Positions 13,977 through 21,756 are shown, counted from the stretch's first letter. The stretch: DNA of 21,756 bases from DASXSB01 sp036506275 (GCA_036506275.1 DASXSB010000107.1:1-21756), one strand, 5' to 3'. Notes: generated by a model from the sequence alone, not told the origin. Numbers and translations: made by a program.

Positions 13977-15896
13977 ATGCCGACGCCGCTGCGTGCGGTT
14001 CTGGTCCTGCCGTTGCTCTGCGCCGTCCTCTTCTTGCCCTCCACGACACCGGCGCAGACGACGCCTCCGGTACCCGCTCCCGCAGACGGTCAGACGGCGG
14101 CGCCAGGTTCCACGCCCGGCCCCTCCCTCACCCTGAGCGCGCTCGTCCAGCAGGTGACGAGCCTCTTCCCCGTCCTGGACGGCGAGGTCATCGACGTGTC
14201 GGGACCGACGCTCACGCTCGCGGTACCGCGGTCGTCGGGAATCCGGCCCGGGCTTCCGCTCGAGGTATTCCGCGAAGGCCGGGAAATCCGCCATCCGCGG
14301 ACCGGTCAATTACTCGGCAAGGCCGAGCAAGCCATCGGGCGCGCGACGGTCACCGAGGTCTTCGAGGGATACTCGGTGGCCACCCTCGAAGGCGCCACCG
14401 GGAACGGCGCCCGCCAGGGCGATCGGATCCGCACGCCGGGCGGGAAGGTCCGGGCGACGCTGCTCACCCTGACGGCGACGGGCGTGAAGCAGAACCTCGT
14501 GGAAGCGGTGACCAGCGAGGTCTACGAGGGGCTCACGCGCACCGGCAAGTTCCAGGTCATGCTCGGCGACCAGCTCGCGGTGTGGCTCGCGCAGCAGAAG
14601 ATCGGGCCCGAGGAGTTCCTGAAGGGCAAAGGCGTGCCCGAGGTCTCGGAGCGCTTCAAGGCCGACAATCTCGTGGTCATCTACCTGCAGCAGGTACAGC
14701 GCAAGCCGTTCATGGACGTGCGCGTCTTCGCCGGGCGCCGTCCCGACCCCGCCGTGACCGCCGCCTTTTTCGTGCCGGCGTCGGTTCGTCCCGTGCAGGC
14801 GGGGACCTTCTCTGGCGCCGACCGTGCCCAGTCGCCGACCCCGGAGCGAAAGCCCCGCTCCTTGCTGGCGCGGCTGCTCGGCGGCGATCTGGAAGCGGGG
14901 ACGTACTCTTCCGGCGAGTCGACGATCCCGCTGCGCGAGGTGGCCAAGTTCCCGTTCCTCGTCACCTCCATGGACGTCGCCGTCTCCCCGAGCGACGGCA
15001 TCCCGCGGCTTCTCGTCACCGACGGCGAGCGGGTCTACCTCTACAAGATCGTGAACCGGGTCCTGGAGGCGGAGTGGACGCACTATGCGCGTTCGCTCGG
15101 GCGCGTCATCTCGGTCCAGCTCGCCGAGCTCACCGGCGATCAGATCCTGGAAGCGGTGGTGAACCGCTTCGACACGAAGATCGGGATGAGCTCGTTCATC
15201 ATCGCGCTGAAGAACGGCAAGCCAGTGACGCTGGTGGACAACGCGGACGGTTTCCTCTACGCGGTCGACGAGAAGGGCACCGGCGTCAAGCAGACGCTCT
15301 GGATGCAGCGCTACCGGGAGGAGACGTTCTTCAACAAGGGCGTCGCCGACCAGATGATCGTTCGCAACGGGTCTCTGGTGAAGGAACGCCCCGCGATCGT
15401 TCCCGATAACTTCCGGGCCACGGGCGCCACCTTCTCGAACATCACGAGCAAGGACAACCGCGTTCTCGTGTACATCGACGAGCAGAATCGTCTGCGCATC
15501 GTCTCGGGAGCCGAGGAGCTGTGGCGGTCGTCGTCGGTGGTGGGAGGCGGCGGCGGGAAGATCGAGGTGCAGCGCTACATCGAGCGCGGCGGCCGGAGCT
15601 TCTTCTATTCGATGGAGCCGGCGCCGCTGTCCGTCGATCTCGACGGCGACGGCGTCCAGGAGATCATCGTTCCCCAGAACCAGATCGAGGGCGGTGTCCT
15701 CGCCGTGATCTTCAAGGGCCCGGCCGGCGTCCGCCTCCAGCAGGTCAACTCGGGCTTCGAGGGCGTCATCGTCGGTATGGGTGCGATCCCGGGGGAGGAG
15801 GGTGGCCCGCCCACGCTGATCGCCGGCGTCTCGCGCTATCGCAACATGTTCAAGACGGCGGGCGAGACTCAGATCATCATGACCACGCAGGAGTAG
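13977..15896 (+). CDS. Exported FlgT-like protein with FG-GAP-like beta-propeller (paralogue C)
   Basis: A 639-residue exported protein starting at ATG 13977; a GTG at 13968 overlaps the -10 box and is rejected. Residues 1-27 are a signal peptide (LPSTTPAQ), then a Pro/Ala linker. Residues about 67-155 repeat the FlgT-like domain of the genes at 7803 and 8633 (GEVIDVSGPTLTLAV, GIRPGLPLEVFREG, HPRTGQLLGK, GRATVTEVFEGYSVATL, GDRIRTPGG). Residues about 158-265 resemble the CsgG-like middle domain (VYEGLTRTGKFQVMLGDQL). Residues about 320-639 look like FG-GAP/VCBS propeller blades, with VQLAELTGDQILEAVV and the calcium-binding loop DLDGDG at Asp554, Asp556, Asp558. It is probably periplasmic or outer-membrane associated. 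The stop is 58 bases before the carbonic anhydrase-like gene. Function unknown. Confidence 0.72.
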   Translation: MPTPLRAVLVLPLLCAVLFLPSTTPAQTTPPVPAPADGQTAAPGSTPGPSLTLSALVQQVTSLFPVLDGEVIDVSGPTLTLAVPRSSGIRPGLPLEVFREGREIRHPRTGQLLGKAEQAIGRATVTEVFEGYSVATLEGATGNGARQGDRIRTPGGKVRATLLTLTATGVKQNLVEAVTSEVYEGLTRTGKFQVMLGDQLAVWLAQQKIGPEEFLKGKGVPEVSERFKADNLVVIYLQQVQRKPFMDVRVFAGRRPDPAVTAAFFVPASVRPVQAGTFSGADRAQSPTPERKPRSLLARLLGGDLEAGTYSSGESTIPLREVAKFPFLVTSMDVAVSPSDGIPRLLVTDGERVYLYKIVNRVLEAEWTHYARSLGRVISVQLAELTGDQILEAVVNRFDTKIGMSSFIIALKNGKPVTLVDNADGFLYAVDEKGTGVKQTLWMQRYREETFFNKGVADQMIVRNGSLVKERPAIVPDNFRATGATFSNITSKDNRVLVYIDEQNRLRIVSGAEELWRSSSVVGGGGGKIEVQRYIERGGRSFFYSMEPAPLSVDLDGDGVQEIIVPQNQIEGGVLAVIFKGPAGVRLQQVNSGFEGVIVGMGAIPGEEGGPPTLIAGVSRYRNMFKTAGETQIIMTTQE

Positions 15897-15954
15897 CGGT
15901 CCTGCCGGCATCTCCCCGTGCCCGCGCCACGCGCGCGCCTGCGACCGATGCGCG

Positions 15955-16470
15955 ATGATCCACGCTCACGACACCACCCGGCCCCGGATCCATGCCAGTG
16001 CCTTCGTGGAGGCGTCGGCCCACGTCGTCGGTGACGTCGTGCTGGGCGAGGATTCGAGCGTCTGGTTCTGCTCGGTGCTCCGGGGCGATGTCAACGAGAT
16101 CCGGGTGGGCCGGGGGACCAACATCCAGGACGGGACCATCGTCCACGTGAACCGGCGCGGCCCGCCCACCATCCTGGAAAACTTCATCACGGTCGGACAC
16201 GCGGCGCGGCTGCATGGCTGTCACATCGCCTCCCACTGCCTGATCGGCATCGGCGCCATCGTGCTCGACGGTGTGGACCTCGGCGAGCACTGTCTGGTGG
16301 CGGCGGGATCGCTGGTGACGCCGGGGACGAAGGCGCCGGCGCGAAGCGTCCTCATGGGTGCGCCCGCGCGCGTGCGCCGCGAGGTCGACGAGGCGGACCT
16401 GGATCTCATCCGTTGGTCCGCGGACAATTACATCGCCTTGAAGAACGACTACCTGCGAGGCGCGCGGTGA
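15955..16470 (+). CDS. Gamma carbonic anhydrase family protein (YrdA/CaiE/PaaY-like)
   Basis: A 171-residue left-handed beta-helix (hexapeptide-repeat) protein of the gamma carbonic anhydrase family. Metal-ligand histidines fit the family pattern: His64 in GTNIQDGTIVHV, and His82 and His87 in VGHAARLHGC. The conserved Arg/Asp/Gln around the site are also present (Arg43, Asp45, Gln58, Asp59). The C-terminal helix (DEADLDLIRWSADNYIALKNDYL) is typical of YrdA-like proteins. Many members show little or no carbonic anhydrase activity, and some act as thioesterases, so the catalytic role is unproven. It starts at ATG 15955 and its stop overlaps the hisS start (GTGA). Confidence 0.9.
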   Translation: MIHAHDTTRPRIHASAFVEASAHVVGDVVLGEDSSVWFCSVLRGDVNEIRVGRGTNIQDGTIVHVNRRGPPTILENFITVGHAARLHGCHIASHCLIGIGAIVLDGVDLGEHCLVAAGSLVTPGTKAPARSVLMGAPARVRREVDEADLDLIRWSADNYIALKNDYLRGAR

Positions 16471-17726
16471 GCATCAAGGCCGTGCGCGGCGTCCACGACA
16501 TCCTGCCCGGCGACGCGCCCGGCTGGCAGCGCCTGGAAGCGGCCGCCCGCCGCGTCTTCGAGGCGTATGGGTATCGCGAGATCCGGCTGCCCGTCTTCGA
16601 GCGCACCGAGCTGTTCGCGCGCGGGATCGGCGAGGTCACCGACATCGTCCAGAAGGAGATGTACACGTTCGAGGACCGCGGCGGAGAGTCGCTGACGCTG
16701 CGGCCGGAGGCCACGGCCGGGCTCATGCGCGCCTACATCGAGCACGGGCTGCACGTGCAGCCGAAGCCGGTGCGGCTCTACACGATGGGGCCGATGTTCC
16801 GCTACGAGCGTCCGCAGGCGGGCCGCTATCGCCAGTTCCACCAGCTCGACGTGGAGGCGCTCGGCGAGGAGCATCCCGCCATCGACGCCGAGATCATCGC
16901 GATGCTCGTGGAGTTCTTCCGCGCGCTCGGCCTCGCCGACCGCCTGGAGCTCCAGATCAACTCCCTCGGCGACGGCGCCTGCCGCCCCGCCTACCGCGAG
17001 CGGCTCGTCGCCTACCTCCGCGCCCACGCCGACGCGCTGTGCGAGGAGTGTCGCGACCGGACGGAACGCAACCCGTTCCGTGTCCTCGATTGCAAGAAGC
17101 CGGAGTGTCAGCCCGTTCTGGCGGCGGCGCCGACGCTGCACGACTCGCTGTGCGTTCCGTGCGCGGAGCACTTCGCGCGCGTGCGCGGCTACCTGGATGC
17201 GATGCGGATCGCCTACGTCGTGAACCCGCGGCTCGTGCGCGGCTTCGACTATTACGTGCGCACCACGTTCGAGCTGCTGACCACGGAGCTGGGCGCTCAG
17301 AACGCCGTCGCCGGCGGCGGGCGCTACGACGGGCTCATCGAGCTCCTGGGCGGGCCGCCCGATCCCGGCATCGGCTTTGCCGTCGGCCTCGAGCGCGTGG
17401 TGCTCCTCCTCTCGGATACCGTCGCCGCCGAGCGGCCGCTGGCGCTGCTCATTCCTCTCGGCGAGCAGGCGCTGCGGGCGTTGCTGCCGGTGGCGCAAGG
17501 GCTCCGGGCACGCGGGGTACCGGTCGACCTCGGCTACGGCGGACGGAAGCTGCGGGGAGAGCTGGAGCGCGCTCACAAGCTCGGGGTCGCGCACGCGGTG
17601 ATCGTCGGCGACAACGAGCTCGCGCGGGGGGAGGCGGTCCTTCGCGACATGAAGTCAGGTGATCAGCGGCCCGTCGCCCTCGCGGACCTCGCCCGCGAGC
17701 TGCTCGTTCTCGGAGGTCGGGGCTGA
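16467..17726 (+). CDS. hisS: Histidyl-tRNA synthetase
   Basis: A 419-residue class II histidyl-tRNA synthetase that charges tRNA-His in the cytoplasm. It starts with the family hallmark (KAVRGVHDILPG), has motif 2 (MFRYERPQAGRYRQFHQ), the HisA motif LVRGFDYYVRTTFE (around residues 256-269) and the HisB motif AVAGGGRYDGL, and ends with the anticodon-binding domain. A Cys-rich insertion (CEEC, LDCKKPEC, LCVPC) at about 192-236 is common in bacterial HisRS. The chosen start is GTG 16467, which overlaps the previous stop by four bases; an upstream in-frame start at 16413 lies wholly in the preceding gene. The stop shares one base with the aspS start. Confidence 0.97.
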   Translation: MSIKAVRGVHDILPGDAPGWQRLEAAARRVFEAYGYREIRLPVFERTELFARGIGEVTDIVQKEMYTFEDRGGESLTLRPEATAGLMRAYIEHGLHVQPKPVRLYTMGPMFRYERPQAGRYRQFHQLDVEALGEEHPAIDAEIIAMLVEFFRALGLADRLELQINSLGDGACRPAYRERLVAYLRAHADALCEECRDRTERNPFRVLDCKKPECQPVLAAAPTLHDSLCVPCAEHFARVRGYLDAMRIAYVVNPRLVRGFDYYVRTTFELLTTELGAQNAVAGGGRYDGLIELLGGPPDPGIGFAVGLERVVLLLSDTVAAERPLALLIPLGEQALRALLPVAQGLRARGVPVDLGYGGRKLRGELERAHKLGVAHAVIVGDNELARGEAVLRDMKSGDQRPVALADLARELLVLGGRG

Positions 17727-19513
17727 TGGACGCGCTCGGCGGACGACAGCGCTCCCACACGTGCGGCGCCCTCCGGGACAGCGATGCCGGACGGGCGGTG
17801 ACGCTGATGGGGTGGGTGCATCGCCGCCGCGATCACGGCGGACTGATCTTCGTGGACGTGCGTGATCGCACCGGGATCACCCAGTGCGTGTTCGATCCCG
17901 GCACGAGCGGGAGCGCGCACGATCGGGCGCAAGGCCTCCGCGCCGAGTTCGTGGTGGCCGTCGAGGGCGAGGTGGCGCGGCGTCCCCCGGGGACGGAGAA
18001 CTCGAAGTTGCCCACGGGCGCGGTGGAGGTCCATGTCCGGGAGCTCCGCGTGCTGAACGAGGCGCGGCCGCTGCCGTTCGCCATCGAGGACGACGCCGAG
18101 GTGGACGAGCTCACGCGCCTGCAGTATCGCTATCTCGATCTGAGACGCCCGTCGCGCTACCGGAACTTCGCCCTGCGGGACGCCGTCTGCCGGAGCGTGC
18201 GTGACTACCTCCACGCTCACGAGTTCCTGGAGGTGGAGACGCCGTTCCTCACGCGGTCCACGCCCGAAGGCGCGCGTGACTTCCTGGTCCCGAGCCGGCT
18301 CACGCGCGGCAGCTTCTACGCGCTGCCGCAATCGCCCCAGCTCTTCAAGCAGCTTCTGATGGTGGCGGGGTTCGAGCGGTACTTCCAGATCGTGCGCTGC
18401 TTCCGGGACGAGGATCTCCGGCGTGATCGACAGCCGGAGTTCACCCAGATCGACATCGAGACGTCCTTCCTCGACCGGGATCACTTCCTTCCCATCATCG
18501 AGGGCATGGTGCGCGAGGTCTTCCGCCGCGCGCGCGGCGTCGACCTCCCGGTGCCGTTTCCGCGCCTGACCTATGCGGAGGCGATGGACCGATTCGGATC
18601 CGACAAGCCCGACCTGCGCTTCGAGATGGAGCTCGCCGACGTCACCGATCTCTTCCGCGGTGGCGCCTTCCAGGCGTTCGCGCAGGTGGTGGCGGGCGGG
18701 GGCGTCGTGAAGGCGCTGCGCGTTCCCGGCGCCGGCGCCATCAGCCGCAAGGAAGGCGACGACCTCGTCGCGGAGGCGAAGAGCTTCGGGGCCAAGGGGC
18801 TCGTGTGGGTGAAGGTCGGCGCGGACGGCGTCCAGTCGCCGGTGGCGAAGTTCCTGGAGCCGATCCGGGCCGCCCTCCTCGAGCGTCTCCGCGCCGGGGC
18901 CGGCGATCTGGTGCTGCTCGTGGGCGACGAGCGGCTTGCCGCCGCCACCGTGCTCGGTCGCCTGCGGGTGGAGCTGGCGCGGCGTCATCAGCTGATCCCC
19001 GCCGATCGCGACGCGATTCTGTGGGTGGTGGATTTCCCGCTCTTCGAGTGGAGCGAAGAGGAACGGCGGTGGCAGGCGATGCACCATCCGTTCACGTCCC
19101 CACGCGACGAGGACCTCTCCGTGCTGGAGGCGCACCCCGAGCGCGTGCTCGCCAAGGCGTACGATCTCGTCCTCAACGGCCAGGAGATCGGGGGCGGCAG
19201 CATCCGCATTCACCAGCAGGCGGTCCAGCAGCGCGTGTTCGAGCTGCTCGGCGTCGGCAAGGACGAAGCGCGTGCGAAGTTCGGGTTCCTGCTCGACGCC
19301 CTCGAGTTCGGCGCCCCGCCCATGGGAGGGATCGCGTTCGGGCTCGATCGCTTCGTGGCCATCCTCGCCGGCGAGGACTCGATCCGCGAGGTCATCGCGT
19401 TTCCGAAGACACAGAAGGGCACGGATCCCATGACGGAGGCGCCGGCGCCGGTGAGCCCGGGGCAGCTCCGGGAGCTCGGGATCGCCGTGGTAGACTCGGA
19501 CAAGGAATCGTAG
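17726..19513 (+). CDS. aspS: Aspartyl-tRNA synthetase, probably non-discriminating (Asp/Asn)
   Basis: A 595-residue bacterial-type class II AspRS with an N-terminal OB-fold anticodon-binding domain, catalytic motifs (RYRNFAL; FRDEDLRRDRQPEFTQID; GIAFGLDRF) and the bacterial GAD insertion. In the anticodon-binding domain it has His37 (WVHRRRDHGG) where E. coli has Leu, and Gly89 (RRPPGTEN) where E. coli has Lys. In Pseudomonas aeruginosa this His/Gly pair marks a non-discriminating enzyme that charges both tRNA-Asp and tRNA-Asn. If so, Asp-tRNA-Asn must be amidated by GatCAB. It starts at ATG 17726, sharing a base with the hisS stop, and ends four bases before phoH in the same frame. Confidence 0.96.
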   Translation: MDALGGRQRSHTCGALRDSDAGRAVTLMGWVHRRRDHGGLIFVDVRDRTGITQCVFDPGTSGSAHDRAQGLRAEFVVAVEGEVARRPPGTENSKLPTGAVEVHVRELRVLNEARPLPFAIEDDAEVDELTRLQYRYLDLRRPSRYRNFALRDAVCRSVRDYLHAHEFLEVETPFLTRSTPEGARDFLVPSRLTRGSFYALPQSPQLFKQLLMVAGFERYFQIVRCFRDEDLRRDRQPEFTQIDIETSFLDRDHFLPIIEGMVREVFRRARGVDLPVPFPRLTYAEAMDRFGSDKPDLRFEMELADVTDLFRGGAFQAFAQVVAGGGVVKALRVPGAGAISRKEGDDLVAEAKSFGAKGLVWVKVGADGVQSPVAKFLEPIRAALLERLRAGAGDLVLLVGDERLAAATVLGRLRVELARRHQLIPADRDAILWVVDFPLFEWSEEERRWQAMHHPFTSPRDEDLSVLEAHPERVLAKAYDLVLNGQEIGGGSIRIHQQAVQQRVFELLGVGKDEARAKFGFLLDALEFGAPPMGGIAFGLDRFVAILAGEDSIREVIAFPKTQKGTDPMTEAPAPVSPGQLRELGIAVVDSDKES

Positions 19514-19516
19514 GAG

Positions 19517-20518
19517 TTGAGCGAAACCGAAACGATCACGCGCCGCATCTCGCTCGCCCCCGACGTCGACCTCCTTCCGCTCCTCGGGCGCAACGACGAC
19601 CACCTTCGCACGCTGGAGTCCGAGCTCGACGTTCGCATCGTCGCCCGGGGTCACGACATCATGCTCAAGGGCGACGAGCGCCAGGTGCGGAAGGCGGAGC
19701 GCGCGCTCGTGCAGCTGGCCGAGGTCGTGCGGTCGGGGGCGCCCCTGCGCGCGACGGAGGTGCGGGCGGCCCTGCGCATGCTGTCCGACGACGAGGCGGC
19801 CGATCTCAAGACGGTGTTCGCGGACGCCATCCCGGTCCCGTCGCGCAAGAAGCTCATCACCCCCAAGTCGCTCGGGCAGAAGCGTTACGTCGACGCCATC
19901 CGCACCAACGACATGGTGTTCGCGATCGGACCCGCCGGCACCGGCAAGTCGTTCCTGGCGGTGGCGATGGCCGTATCCGCGCTCATGAAGCGCGAGGTGG
20001 CGCGCATCGTCCTCACGCGCCCGGCCGTGGAGGCGGGCGAACGCCTCGGCTTCCTGCCCGGCGACCTCTACGAGAAAGTCCACCCGTATCTGCGGCCGCT
20101 CTACGACGCCCTCTACGACATGCTGGAAGCGGAGAAGGTGGCGAGCCTGATGGAGAAAGGCGCCATCGAGATCGCGCCCCTCGCCTACATGCGAGGGCGC
20201 ACGCTGAACGACTCCTTCATCATCCTCGACGAGGCCCAGAACAGTACGGCCGAGCAGATGAAGATGTTTCTCACGCGGCTCGGCTTCAACTCGAAGATGG
20301 TGATCACGGGGGACATCACGCAGGTCGATCTTCCTGCCTCCCGCGGCTCGGGGCTGATCCAGGTCCAGTCGATCCTGGGCCGCGTCCCCGGCATCAGCTT
20401 CGTCTACTTCGACGACCAGGACGTCGTTCGCCATCAGCTCGTGTCCGCGATCATCCGCGCCTACGATGCTCACGGGGCGCGCACGCGCGACGACGGAGCT
20501 TCCGCCGGCGCCTCCTGA
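19517..20518 (+). CDS. phoH: PhoH family P-loop ATPase (YbeZ-like)
   Basis: A 333-residue PhoH-family protein. An N-terminal KH-like region (ELDVRIVARGHDIMLKGDERQVRKAERAL) precedes the ATPase core, with Walker A GPAGTGKS (138-145), Walker B IILDEAQN (Asp238, Glu239), and the conserved KSLGQKRYVDAI and LGFLPGDLYEKV. E. coli YbeZ is an RNA-associated ATPase partner of YbeY. It starts at TTG 19517, two codons after the aspS stop in the same frame, with AAGGA 19502-19506 upstream as a possible ribosome binding site. ybeY follows after 13 bases. In many bacteria a 7TM-HD protein (PgpH) or DgkA lies between these genes; here neither is present. Confidence 0.93.
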   Translation: MSETETITRRISLAPDVDLLPLLGRNDDHLRTLESELDVRIVARGHDIMLKGDERQVRKAERALVQLAEVVRSGAPLRATEVRAALRMLSDDEAADLKTVFADAIPVPSRKKLITPKSLGQKRYVDAIRTNDMVFAIGPAGTGKSFLAVAMAVSALMKREVARIVLTRPAVEAGERLGFLPGDLYEKVHPYLRPLYDALYDMLEAEKVASLMEKGAIEIAPLAYMRGRTLNDSFIILDEAQNSTAEQMKMFLTRLGFNSKMVITGDITQVDLPASRGSGLIQVQSILGRVPGISFVYFDDQDVVRHQLVSAIIRAYDAHGARTRDDGASAGAS

Positions 20519-20531
20519 TGTCGAGGGCCTG

Positions 20532-21020
20532 ATGCCGGCGGTCATCGCGAACCGCCAGCGCCGCCGTCCCGTCTCCGTGAGACGCCTCGCGGGGGCGGTC
20601 GCGCGCGCGCTCGACGCGGTGGGGCGGCCGGCGGGCACGGTGGAGGTGGCGGTCGTCGACGACGCCGAGGTTCGCCGGCTGAACGCGAGGTATCGAGGCA
20701 TCGCACGCCGGACGGACGTCCTCGCCTTTCCGCTGGAGATGCCGGGCGCGGCGGGAGGCCTGGTGGGACAGATCGTGGTGAGCGCGGACACCGCCGCCCG
20801 CCAGGCCCGTCGCCTCCGCGTGCCGCTGGCGCTCGAGCTGGATCTGCTCGTGACCCACGGCGTCCTCCACCTCGTCGGGTACGACGACCGCGACCCTGTC
20901 GAAGCCGTCCTCATGCACCGCCGCGAGCGCGAGATCCTGTCCAGCGCCCCCGAGCGTCTGTGGGCCGGTCTGCTTCCCCGCGAACGGCAAGCGGCGACCA
21001 CGCGGCGGGCGCGATCGTGA
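20532..21020 (+). CDS. ybeY: Endoribonuclease YbeY (16S rRNA maturation)
   Basis: A 162-residue YbeY-family metalloprotein, a single-strand endoribonuclease involved in 16S rRNA 3'-end maturation and ribosome quality control. It has the family segment RGIARRTDVLAFP and the metal-binding motif HGVLHLVGYD with His109 and His113. Unusually the third ligand, normally the His in GYDH (His124 in E. coli), is Asp119 here (codon GAC 20886-20888). Asp can bind zinc, so the enzyme could still be active. A nearby His132 is also possible. The start ATG 20532 gives the usual length; a start at 20466 would add 22 residues inside phoH. Its TGA overlaps the era start (GTGA). Confidence 0.9.
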   Translation: MPAVIANRQRRRPVSVRRLAGAVARALDAVGRPAGTVEVAVVDDAEVRRLNARYRGIARRTDVLAFPLEMPGAAGGLVGQIVVSADTAARQARRLRVPLALELDLLVTHGVLHLVGYDDRDPVEAVLMHRREREILSSAPERLWAGLLPRERQAATTRRARS

Positions 21021-21756
21021 AAGCCGGCTTCGTGGCGCTCATCGGACGCCCCAACGCGGGAAAATCGACGCTCCTGAACCGGCTCGTCGGCGACAAGCTC
21101 GCCATCGTCTCGCCGCGGCCGCAGACCACGCGCAACCGGATCACCGGCATCAAGAACTCCTCCGCCGCCCAGGTGATTTTCGTGGATACGCCGGGGCTGC
21201 ACGAAGGCAGCGGCAAGCTCGGCGAGTTCATGCTCAAGACCGCCGAGCGCGCGGTGGAAGACGTCGATGTCGTCTGCTGCGTCGTCGACGCCACCTCGCG
21301 CACGCATCCGGAGCCGCTCGTGCTCCGAGCGATCGCGGGCTATCGCGGACCCCTCTTCTGCCTGATCAACAAGAGCGATCGCCTGCGGCCCCGGAGCCGG
21401 GTCCTGCCGCTCATCGAAGCCTGGCGGCGCGGGCGGGCGTTCGACGAGATCTTGCCTCTCTCCGCCACCGAGGGCACGAACGTGGGCGTCCTCCTCGATC
21501 TCATCGTGGACAGGCTGCCCGAGCACCCGCCACTGTTCCCCGCCGACGCCACCAGCGACCAGCCCGAAACCTTCTACGTGGCGGAGGTCATCCGCGAAAA
21601 GGTCTTCCTGCTCACCCGGGAGGAAGTTCCCTACGCGGTGGCCGTGCGCGTGGACGAGCTGACGGAGCGGCGCCGGCCGCCCTGCCTCTACATCGACGCG
21701 ACCATCTTCGTCGAGCACGATTCCCAGCGGGGGATTCTCATCGGCCGCGGGGGCGC
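21017..21756 (+). CDS. era: GTPase Era, 5' part (partial gene)
   Basis: The first 246 codons of the ribosome-assembly GTPase Era; the frame is still open at the window end. The start GTG 21017 overlaps the ybeY stop. GTPase motifs are G1 GRPNAGKST (10-18), the switch region with conserved RPQTTRNRITGI, G3 DTPG, and G4 NKSD. The C-terminal KH RNA-binding domain has begun, with the RGILIGRGG loop near the edge. Era binds 16S rRNA near its 3' end, so co-transcription with ybeY and phoH makes sense. No oddity is seen in the visible part. Confidence 0.97.
   Translation, partial: MKAGFVALIGRPNAGKSTLLNRLVGDKLAIVSPRPQTTRNRITGIKNSSAAQVIFVDTPGLHEGSGKLGEFMLKTAERAVEDVDVVCCVVDATSRTHPEPLVLRAIAGYRGPLFCLINKSDRLRPRSRVLPLIEAWRRGRAFDEILPLSATEGTNVGVLLDLIVDRLPEHPPLFPADATSDQPETFYVAEVIREKVFLLTREEVPYAVAVRVDELTERRRPPCLYIDATIFVEHDSQRGILIGRGG

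Noticed and set aside
14310..15911. A 533-codon minus-strand frame opposite the FlgT-like/FG-GAP gene
   Set aside because: Composition is that of a mirror frame (Leu/Arg/Asp/His-rich); the plus-strand frame has a signal peptide, promoter and recognisable domains.
19508..19525. Possible programmed readthrough joining aspS and phoH (same frame, one TAG apart)
   Set aside because: aspS and phoH are both full length and normally separate; close packing with AAGGA upstream of TTG explains it without readthrough.
17663..21718. A 1,351-codon open frame on the minus strand opposite hisS-era
   Set aside because: It is an antisense shadow of GC-rich codons; the protein is Arg/His/Glu low-complexity with no domain, while the plus strand carries five well-conserved genes.
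1..21756. tRNA, rRNA, CRISPR array, insertion sequence or prophage
   Set aside because: I looked for cloverleaf-like T-loop patterns, regularly spaced repeats, transposase or integrase motifs and found none; coding density is normal for a core region.

Overview
The window is GC-rich, densely packed bacterial chromosome, cut inside a gene at both ends (a dihydrolipoamide dehydrogenase on the left, era on the right). A TonB-independent porin-type beta-barrel protein, lipoproteins and Tat machinery point to a Gram-negative (diderm) bacterium. The mixture of an F420/FMN luciferase-like oxidoreductase, a DUF948-YtxH-DUF4337 trio and a propionyl-CoA pathway operon suggests an uncultivated soil or sediment lineage such as Rokubacteria/Methylomirabilota or a deltaproteobacterial relative. 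That placement is inference; no rRNA or other phylogenetic marker was tested. I see no mobile element, CRISPR array, tRNA or rRNA.

Layout. 1-3192 (+): the lpd fragment, a luciferase-like oxidoreductase whose expected start codon reads ATA, a small secreted protein, a structured 268-base gap with three perfect hairpins, tatA, and a small exported protein. 3247-4550 (-): DUF948, YtxH and DUF4337 membrane proteins as one operon. 4551-4669: a compact divergent promoter region in which both -35 boxes lie in the arms of one perfect inverted repeat. 4670-11179 (+): a tightly coupled operon of acyl-CoA carboxylase beta subunit, methylmalonyl-CoA mutase catalytic subunit, two envelope proteins sharing a FlgT-like domain, polyprenyl diphosphate synthase and SAM hydrolase (DUF62). 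11124-11459 (-): an FmdB-type zinc ribbon whose 3' end overlaps the SAM hydrolase gene tail to tail. 11475-13903 (+): a TPR lipoprotein (PilF-like) and a porin-like outer membrane protein with its own promoter and a strong terminator. 13977-15896 (+): a third FlgT-like-domain protein, fused to an FG-GAP-like beta-propeller region. 15955-21756 (+): gamma carbonic anhydrase-like protein, hisS, aspS, phoH, ybeY and era, with overlapping or nearly overlapping ends.

How the genes work together. The carboxylase and mutase form part of the propionyl-CoA to succinyl-CoA route, but the biotin carboxylase, epimerase and B12-binding mutase subunit are not in the window. The right-hand block is translation and ribosome-maturation housekeeping. 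Its AspRS carries the His and Gly residues typical of non-discriminating enzymes, so asparaginyl-tRNA is probably made through GatCAB. The most interesting features are the family of three FlgT-like envelope proteins, the symmetric divergent promoter, several genes whose -10 box lies only 7-9 bases from the start codon (leaderless transcripts), the twin hairpins before tatA, and a YbeY whose third zinc-ligand His is Asp.
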